Assembly (NCBI RefSeq): GCF_040939455.1
Contig: NC_134108.1
Span: 3,687,501-3,751,500 of the forward strand
DNA from: Microcebus murinus
Taxonomy: Eukaryota > Chordata > Mammalia > Primates > Cheirogaleidae
Reading direction: 5' to 3'
DNA length: 64,000 bases
The notes under the pieces were generated by a model. The model worked only from the letters and a program-made list of their open reading frames with translations. It was not told where the DNA came from and made no database searches. Every line of letters begins with the position of its first letter. Position 1 is the stretch's first letter. A program made the position numbers and the translations under genes. Shown here piece by piece: positions 57,376 through 64,000 of the stretch.

Positions 57376-58010
57376 GATACACACACTAGGGAACGGCAGA
57401 CCAGAGGCTTCAGTTCCATTTGGGTGACTCCCCTGGATTTGTGCAACCAGGAGGCCCTGTCCGTGCACTTGCAAAGCAGCACACGCGAAGACCCAATTGT
57501 GGGACTGAGCATACCACGGTTGAGGGACTGCAATCTCCACGCCTCTGGAAGCAATGGTACCTCATAAATTAAATTTGGCTCTGAACTCAGAAGGTGCTGA
57601 GGGCTCAGGAGAAACAGAAGAGTTGAAGAGGATTTGCTAATCACACAGAATAATGTGAGACTGAGCTTTCAGTCACAACCAAGCACGACATACTTGATGG
57701 CCACCAAGGCTCGCCCTAACTGAAGCTGAGCTATATAGTTTTTGGGTAGACACGACACTGGCTAAGCATATAGGGGTGAATGGCACCGGGCAGACAATGG
57801 GGAGCCATTGCTAGATTTATTCAAAGAATGACAGTGTCATAAAAGTTTTAGTTCTCACTGATAGGCTTGTTTCATCGGAACCTTTTGTAAAGGAATGGCT
57901 GAGTTTATGATGTCTTATATAGATTGTGATATGTTATTTTTATAAAGTTGAAAAAATATTTTTAATCACTACCTTAGTAGAGCTTTAATTTTACTCAAAG
58001 CTAAAAAATA
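57376..58010. other. Unassigned sequence
   Basis: A 98-codon minus frame has no recognised domain. Confidence 0.4.
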
Positions 58011-58018
58011 AACACACA

Positions 58019-58058
58019 CAGATAGATAGATAGATAGATGTGTAGATAGAATAAATAG

Positions 58059-58106
<48 letters not shown>
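58019..58106 (+). repeat. (GATA)n microsatellite, interrupted
   Basis: A 5-unit GATA block, a TGTGTAGATAGAATAAATAG interruption, then about eleven GATA units to 58106. Confidence 0.95.
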
Positions 58107-58670
58107 TAGAAAGGTGCAGCTGGCCTTTAAAATTGGCCCCATGCATTTTCCTTCCATAATTTGGCAGATCTATAGCAACCCACTCTCAAACATTTGCCTC
58201 TTTCCTTGTTTTAGCACAATGGGAGCTTTCACATTCCTTCCAAAAGGCTTATTGACAATTATGCAGCCCTCTCTGGAAGCTTCCTACAGAAAGTCACACA
58301 GAATGGTGCAGGCACCCTGTTTATCTGGGTTCCTGCCAAGAGGTAGCAATTTGATAAAAACAAGGAAGCCAGAACACATCGTGAGCAAGATTTTAATACG
58401 TGAGCCCAGCATACTAAAATGGTGACAAGCCTACTAATATCGTTCACTTTAAATGAAAACACAGTTACTCTAACATTCAAAATGCACTTAATTTTTAAGA
58501 GTGTTTTACTCCTCATTCACACACCAACCAGATTACCCATTACATTTTGTCTATTTTCTTTTGAACCTAAGATTTTAGGTCAAAGAGAAATATGTTTTCT
58601 ATGTTTACACTGAAAAAAAAATTCTTGCCAATTGCAATGAAATATCATCTTTCTTCTCTAAGAGATTTAA
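58107..58670. other. Unassigned sequence
   Basis: A 103-codon plus frame (58114-58425) has no recognised domain. Confidence 0.4.
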
Positions 58671-59185
58671 AATTATTCGGAGGAATATATTTAAATGAGA
58701 CTAGCGATGAAGCATGAAATAGTTTCCTGATACAGCAGTGCTTGCTCTCTTTTATGGTTTTGGTAACATCCTAGGAGAAGCTGCATTCAGATAAATAGTT
58801 CGACCCCCTTGGATTTGCTGACTGTTTACTTTAATATTTTCCAATAATTATGTAATTAGTTCACCATCCCTTTCCACATTCAGTATTTCCCTCCCAGCTA
58901 CTTGGTTTGTTTACTTTAGGGACTTTCTGAAGTTCTGTGCACAGAATTAACAAGTGGAATAATTTATCTCTTCTCCTTTCAGGAAGAGTCATTCTGACTC
59001 AGACGCCCTTATCCTCTCTGAAGCCTGCGATGTGTGGCAGCTGCCGCAGTTTTTAGTGGTTGCTGATCCGGGAATCGTTTTTAAATACAGTTCTCCCTTT
59101 ATTCTGTTACATTTTGATCTCTTAAACAACGGATTTTGTATTCAAAGTTATTTCTAAAGAAATTTCCAGTTAAGGACATTGAATT
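58671..59185. promoter_or_regulatory. Candidate conserved non-coding element
   Basis: Repeat-free block with two identical forkhead-type 11-mers, TGTTTACTTTA, at 58823-58833 and 58908-58918. Also CCAATAATTATGTAATTAGTTC (homeodomain cores), TCATTCTGACTCAGACG (AP-1 type TGACTCA near 59000) and CAGCTGCCGCAG. No transposon phrase is recognised. Texture-based call. Confidence 0.4.
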
Positions 59186-60480
59186 AGCAATCTAAGCGTT
59201 GTGATATGTTAAATAGGCAGCAGGCACAGATTTGGGACTGCGGAAAAAACAAGAGGGAATTATTGGCGTTCTTCTTGAGACAAAAACAGAAGTTAATAAA
59301 GAGTTCTAAAATTTTGAATGAAAATGTCTGGTCATTTTTTCTACTTTTTAAAAATGCGTCTAGGTTGTGAGAAGCTAAGCGAGAAGGAAGTCTGTTGCAG
59401 AGAGTCGCCCCAGCCATGCCATGGTGGGAGGGCCCAGCTGACTCAGAAGGAGCAAGGAAGAGACAGAGGTACAGTCCCCGAAAGAAGTGAGTGTCCCAAC
59501 AGAGAGAAACAATTTCCAAGTGGGGCTCTTCACCAATGGGCCCAGGACTTAGGCCATAGGCAACAGGAGAATATGAAGGCTGAATTACAAAATCTACAAA
59601 AGAAATTAGTGGAAAAATGTGCGAAGGTTTACTAGGATTTCCCCTAGTTTTATAGGGAATAAAACTAAAAAAAGTACCAACTGGTAGAAATTAAAAGAAA
59701 TAGGTTTTAAGTTAAAAGAAGAACTTTGAAATAATTAAAATTGCTCTAAAGACTGCTCTAGCAAGTAACACGCTTTCCATGACTTAAGGTGTTCACACAC
59801 AGTTTACCGTTGTTCATTGGATTCACTTTGGGATAGACTCAGATGTTAGCTATATGATTATATAAAATTACCTAAAAGTTCTATTTTCATACTTAATCCA
59901 TAGTTGTAAGCTTTATTTATTTATTTTTTTAAATTTAGTTTTTAGCTGTTAAGGAAAAAAGCAAAACAGGCACTGTCTTTGCTAGTGTTATAGGAAAGAT
60001 GTAAGAGTCGTCTCTGATTTCACTCTGGTGAAGCATTTCATGGCTTGGAACATGACATTTTTTGTGATGCTTATCTGACTCAATAAAAAAAGTAAAGAGA
60101 CTACTTGTAAAAAATGCATTTATACCAATAATTGCTGAAAATGCTGATACGGTAACCTCTTTACCATTTAATTTCTAAGCTTGGGGAGATAACATGAACA
60201 TGTATTTTAGTAGTCATGGTGAGTGTATGCCAGTACACTGATGAGAGTGGAGAGAGGTGGACCTAATATCAAGGTGGAGACAAGGTGGGAACAATACCTA
60301 AATGAAGCAATTAAATAATAAATGTATGTAAAATTTCTAGTGCAATGACTGTCACATAGCAGGCATTCAACATATATGTCATTTGATTTTCACAACCATT
60401 TAATTATGAACTCGCGGTGGACAATCTTAAACTTTCTAAAGTAAATTAAGAAGAAAATTATTTATTCACACACTGCTGTA
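59186..60480. other. Unassigned sequence, with MIR-like end at 60330-60400
   Basis: Frames of 105-111 codons overlap on opposite strands near 59200-59600; none recognised. The short 'tagtgcaatgactgtcacatagcaggcattcaacatatatg' resembles a MIR 3' end. Confidence 0.35.
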
Positions 60481-60489
60481 TTTACATTG

Positions 60490-60800
60490 AGTTGTATATA
60501 CTGTCTTACTTTCTTCGAGATATTCCTTTTGACCCGTGGTGTATTTAGAAGTATGTGTTTAAGTTCTGAGTGTTTGGAGATTCTTCATGTTATCTTTCTG
60601 TTACTGATTTCTCGTTTGATTCCATTATGGTCAGAGCACATAGTCCGTGTGACTTAATTTATTTTAAATTTGTTGAGATTTATTTTACAGACCAAAATAT
60701 GACTGATCTTGGTGAATGTTCCACAGACGATTGAAAAAAAATGCCTGTTGTACTGTTGGGTGGAGTATTCTGTAGAGGTCAGTTGAACCCTGACAATGGA
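60490..60800 (-). mobile_element. Old L1M, antisense
   Basis: 'gatattccttttgacccgtggtgtatttagaagt', 'agtgtttggagattcttcatgttatctttctgttactgatttctcg', 'gattccattatggtcagagcacatagt', 'tgatcttggtgaatgttccac' and 'tgttgggtggagtattctgtagaggtcagttg' is a near-continuous antisense match to old L1 ORF2. Confidence 0.85.
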
Positions 60801-61085
60801 AGTTTATTCACAGTCTTTTGAAAAACTCCTCTTTTATTTTGTTTTACACCTTAAAAAATATCTTACATGCTACCACTTATTTGACTTTCATTTTTAAGAA
60901 GTGAAATATATGTTGCATTTTCTATATCAGTCTGATATCTTCTTAGTTATAGTGTAGATTCCTACAGGTTTTCCTCAAAATACTATCTCAAAGGATTTTA
61001 ACAGTTGAAAAAAAGAATTTCGTTGTTGTAGACAAAGGATTCCATGACCAAAAGGTAGAATGAATGTAGAATTACAGTATTAACA
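60801..61085. other. AT-rich unassigned sequence
   Basis: Nothing recognised. Confidence 0.4.
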
Positions 61086-62110
61086 GCTCTGTTTAGTGCA
61101 GCAACTTCTCAGCAATGTCAGCATGCTGACATTTCAGGAGGTTAGCCAAGAGGAGGTCTGCCGATGACCATGTCTTCCTTTGTGGCGGTCAACGTAAGGT
61201 TAACGATTTTTCTCTCACTTAGAAAGGGATATTTCCTAAGTCTGGCCCATGGATACCTGGAGACGGCCTCAATGGGCAAGCTCCTTGACATTTTAAGTGG
61301 GGAAAGGTGGGAAAAGGGTGTGGAAGGACAAACAGTGTTGATGTCTGTGCTGGTGAAGAATGCCATGAACGTCTACCCATGGCTGTTCCCTGACAAGAAA
61401 AGCTGCGTGCATTACATGGATGTGGATGCCAGCTCATCGCGCACCACCTCTGGGCACAATGCTGCTGTGCAGGCTCTGTGGAGTGACTTGCTTCTGTCTG
61501 CTCATGACTTCAGGTGGTTTCCCCCACCCTGCTGTCCCAAGGGTTTTCCTCTCTTTGCCAGTGTCTGGTGGGCCAAGAGCCAAACAGCGAGTTATGTGTT
61601 TGTCCCTCTTCCTGCTCCAGGTCTGGAAGCCAGAGATGAGGAAAGGAATAAAACATTGCTGAGATCCTTTATCTCAACCCATGAGTTGGGACTCCTGCTC
61701 TCCACACACCTGTTACTTCTGTAAGCATTCTACCGTCGAGTGTACCTGATGCATTTCACCACGCACAAGTTATCAGTTGCCACAGAAGTGCCTCATAACG
61801 AATCATCTCCCAAACTGGGTGACATAACTGTAAGCCTTCTCCTCGTGTTCGTGAATACGCAGGGTGAGTGCCGTTTGGCTGTGCTGGACCGTGCGTGGGT
61901 AGGTGGCCATACTTCAGGTTGTAGGTTCCTCTACTTGGCTCCGGTGGTAATTGGTTCAGGTGTCCATCCATGTGTGTGTTCTTGGACCCCTTGGAGTACG
62001 TTTTCTCCTAGTAGATCACTACAGCACAAGAACAAAGCCACACAGCACAACACTGTTAGAGTTTCTGCTCACATCACGCCCTAATATTCCAGTGGCCAAA
62101 CCAGGGGCAT
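61086..62110. other. GC-rich island of unknown origin with a 186-codon open frame
   Basis: This kilobase is clearly GC-richer than both flanks. A plus-strand frame (61164-61724, 186 codons) opens at ATG and ends at TAA (preceded by a leucine-rich end). A second plus frame runs 61740-62084 (114 codons), and further frames overlap on both strands. I recognise no domain, catalytic motif, signal peptide or transmembrane pattern, and no splice or poly(A) context that would define a gene. It could be an unrecognised LTR or repeat, a retrocopy of a gene I do not know, or a unique sequence. I do not call it coding. Confidence 0.35.
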
Positions 62111-64000
62111 GACCGAGCTCCACGTCTGTCATAGGGTTAGGATGACATCACTGCTCTCAGTGACAGGCGGGAGGGGAAGGTTGTAAGCATCTGCTGAACA
62201 ATAATCCAAACTATTACATAGATGCAGAAACCCTGCCCCCTTTTTCAACATATGATCACTTTTGTCCGCAGATACAAATAATTTATTCAAAGGAGACTAG
62301 AGGGGAAAAGACATTACAATTAAATAGAGAGAGAAAGGGAATCATATGAAAGTTTTCTTATGATGAATATTGATTTAAAGCAGCGACAACAAATTTAAGA
62401 TAAAGGATGGCTGAAATAAGAACAATAGTTGGGTAGAGAAGTAGGGCAAAGATAATGCTCTTCCAAGATAAGTAAACAGGAGGGAGCGGGTAATCTGTTT
62501 TTCCTTTGATTTAACTTGTCCATGATTAAGTTGGCTAGATTAGATTAGTCAGACAACAGTAAAGCATAATGATATAGCAATAAAAATGCCTCTTTATGTA
62601 AAACTCGTGTGTGCCTATCTTATACTTCTCTGGAATGTAATCTGACTTTTTAAATTCTTTCTTTAAAAGTGCTTTTAGTTAAATTCTTACACTGAAATTT
62701 GTTCCTGTGTGTTCAATATTTGATTGGATTTACTGCCTGAGGAAAAACAGATTATAAAAATAACACCTAGGTTGTAACATTTTTAAACCATAGAAAGCAG
62801 TTAATTTTTTTCCATAGAAAGTAATACACTGATTGATCAGGGTGGATGACTAAGGCCATGAATCTGCAAGTCTGTCCCAAACATAATTTCTAGACAGAGT
62901 GGGAGGGGCATTGATAGGAGGACGAATCCAAAGCAACAAGGGGAAACACAGTGTCCCTGGTGGACCCCAAATTATCAGCAATTTCTGAAAGGTAAAAGAC
63001 AGCAAAAACTACAGCAGGAAAGAGCTGTAGCGGAGCAGGAACGGCTAGTAGGTGGGACTGTGGAGAGCAACAGGAATCTCTTGGGCAGGGGCCAAAATTA
63101 TGCAGCAATTGAAAATAACAATGTGTGTGGTGTGTGTGTGAAATAAAAGCTGATGAATATATATGCTGATACATATTATTTTAATTGCTTCATAATTTTT
63201 ATATCTATACGCATCTCCAAAAGAATATGTTAAGAAAATGTAAAACTAAAATTTTACAATAACCATAATAGAAACTCATTTAGTTACTTTTTATTCATAG
63301 AAAGTTATGTGTTTGTGTTTGCTTATAAAATTGGTGGTGGATGCATGGAGAAATGTCTGGAAGGAAACATACCTTGAGCAAGTGAACCCAGTCTTGAGAA
63401 ATCAAGATTCAATAACAATTTCATTTTATCTGTCATATAAATTACTAACAATGAGATTATCTTCATAGATATCTCATGTATTTGAAAACACATAAAACAG
63501 CAAAGAATAAATAAATGCAAATAATTAGAAGAATATTGAAATGCTGAAGGAAAAAGAAGAATCCTCTAAATATCCGCACTGCAGAAAAATAGTACTATAA
63601 ATATTTTGGAATAATTTATTGATTATTTGCAGAATTTATATTTAATTTGATGTAAAGCAGAGGCTGTTTGGTTTTTATTTTTGCCATTTACTCAAGCTAC
63701 CATGCTCATAATTATGTCTGCAACTGTCATTTATTAAACACTTTTTGTTTGGCATGCATATCCTTTCTTGTACTATCTGCTTAATTCCAATTACCTATGA
63801 TCACACTTAATCTATAGTCTTTTTTCAAACCATCCTATAATAGATGGATTGGTCAGCAATTATTAATAGTTTGTTTACCAGTTATACTGTTATCCAATTA
63901 TATTCTCTCTTGTGAAATTTTTTTTTTTGGGGGGGGAGAGAGAGAGAGAGAGAGTTAGTTCTTTTCAAACAGAAAACTCTCAGAGGGTAGATACTCTTCT
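62111..64000. other. Unassigned AT-rich sequence to window end
   Basis: No gene or named repeat. Short (TG)n at about 63121-63138. The end holds a T/G/(GA)n compound run. Confidence 0.4.
63918..63954 (+). repeat. Compound T / G / (GA)n run
   Basis: A T run, then a G run of about eight, then about nine GA units to 63954. Confidence 0.9.

Noticed and set aside
57969..58157. Repeating YLSI frame
   Set aside because: It is the translation of the GATA microsatellite.

Overview
This is nuclear DNA from a primate, most likely a strepsirrhine and probably a lemur. Four signs support this. (1) There is a dimeric Alu whose right arm ends in the CTCTAG-type form usual in lemurs and galagos. (2) Three LINE-1 copies have 3' UTRs that I recognise as strepsirrhine-type rather than human-type. 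(3) A 350-bp insertion with exact TTAA target duplications resembles the non-autonomous piggyBac elements reported from mouse lemur. (4) The old background of MIR, MLT1/MST LTRs, old L1M, hAT and Tigger copies is the usual placental one. The organism call is an inference; species and chromosome cannot be read from the window.

I find no convincing protein-coding gene, rRNA or tRNA. The long open frames are either LINE-1 remains or GC-rich chance frames. The window looks like an intergenic gene desert or a very large intron.

Layout: 0-5 kb is AT-rich with a worn hAT copy, old L1 (L1M) pieces and a MIR. 5.5-10 kb has the Alu, a CpG-rich repeat-poor block (6.86-7.40 kb), a minus-strand L1 3' end with a likely 3' transduction, and an MLT1 LTR. 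12-15.3 kb has an antisense MaLR LTR, two old L1 pieces and another antisense MLT1 LTR. 15.9-16.8 kb is a repeat-poor block that could be a conserved regulatory element. 17-18 kb has a direct duplication and a strong hairpin. 20-23.7 kb is GC-richer, with an MLT1-like LTR. 28.6-34.7 kb is a nearly full-length, decayed L1 that hosts two later insertions: a 40-bp mini-retroposition and the TTAA element. 36.3-37 kb is antisense old L1. 39.3-40.8 kb is a Tigger-like transposon inside a MIR. 41.95-44.04 kb is an L1 with a textbook 5' inversion (twin priming). 44.7-45.4 kb is old antisense L1. 47.72-47.88 kb is a 158-base pure pyrimidine tract. 49.9-55.2 kb is a pile-up of L1 copies of different ages around a possible terminal non-coding exon. 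56.3-59.2 kb has two further candidate regulatory blocks. 61.1-62.1 kb is a GC-rich island of unknown origin with a 186-codon open frame.

There is no cooperating gene set. The content is layered retrotransposon and DNA-transposon history plus several repeat-poor blocks that may be cis-regulatory. The best leads are the TTAA element, the twin-primed L1, the 3' transduction and the candidate conserved blocks. All repeat-family assignments are from memory of consensus sequences; a RepeatMasker run would settle them.
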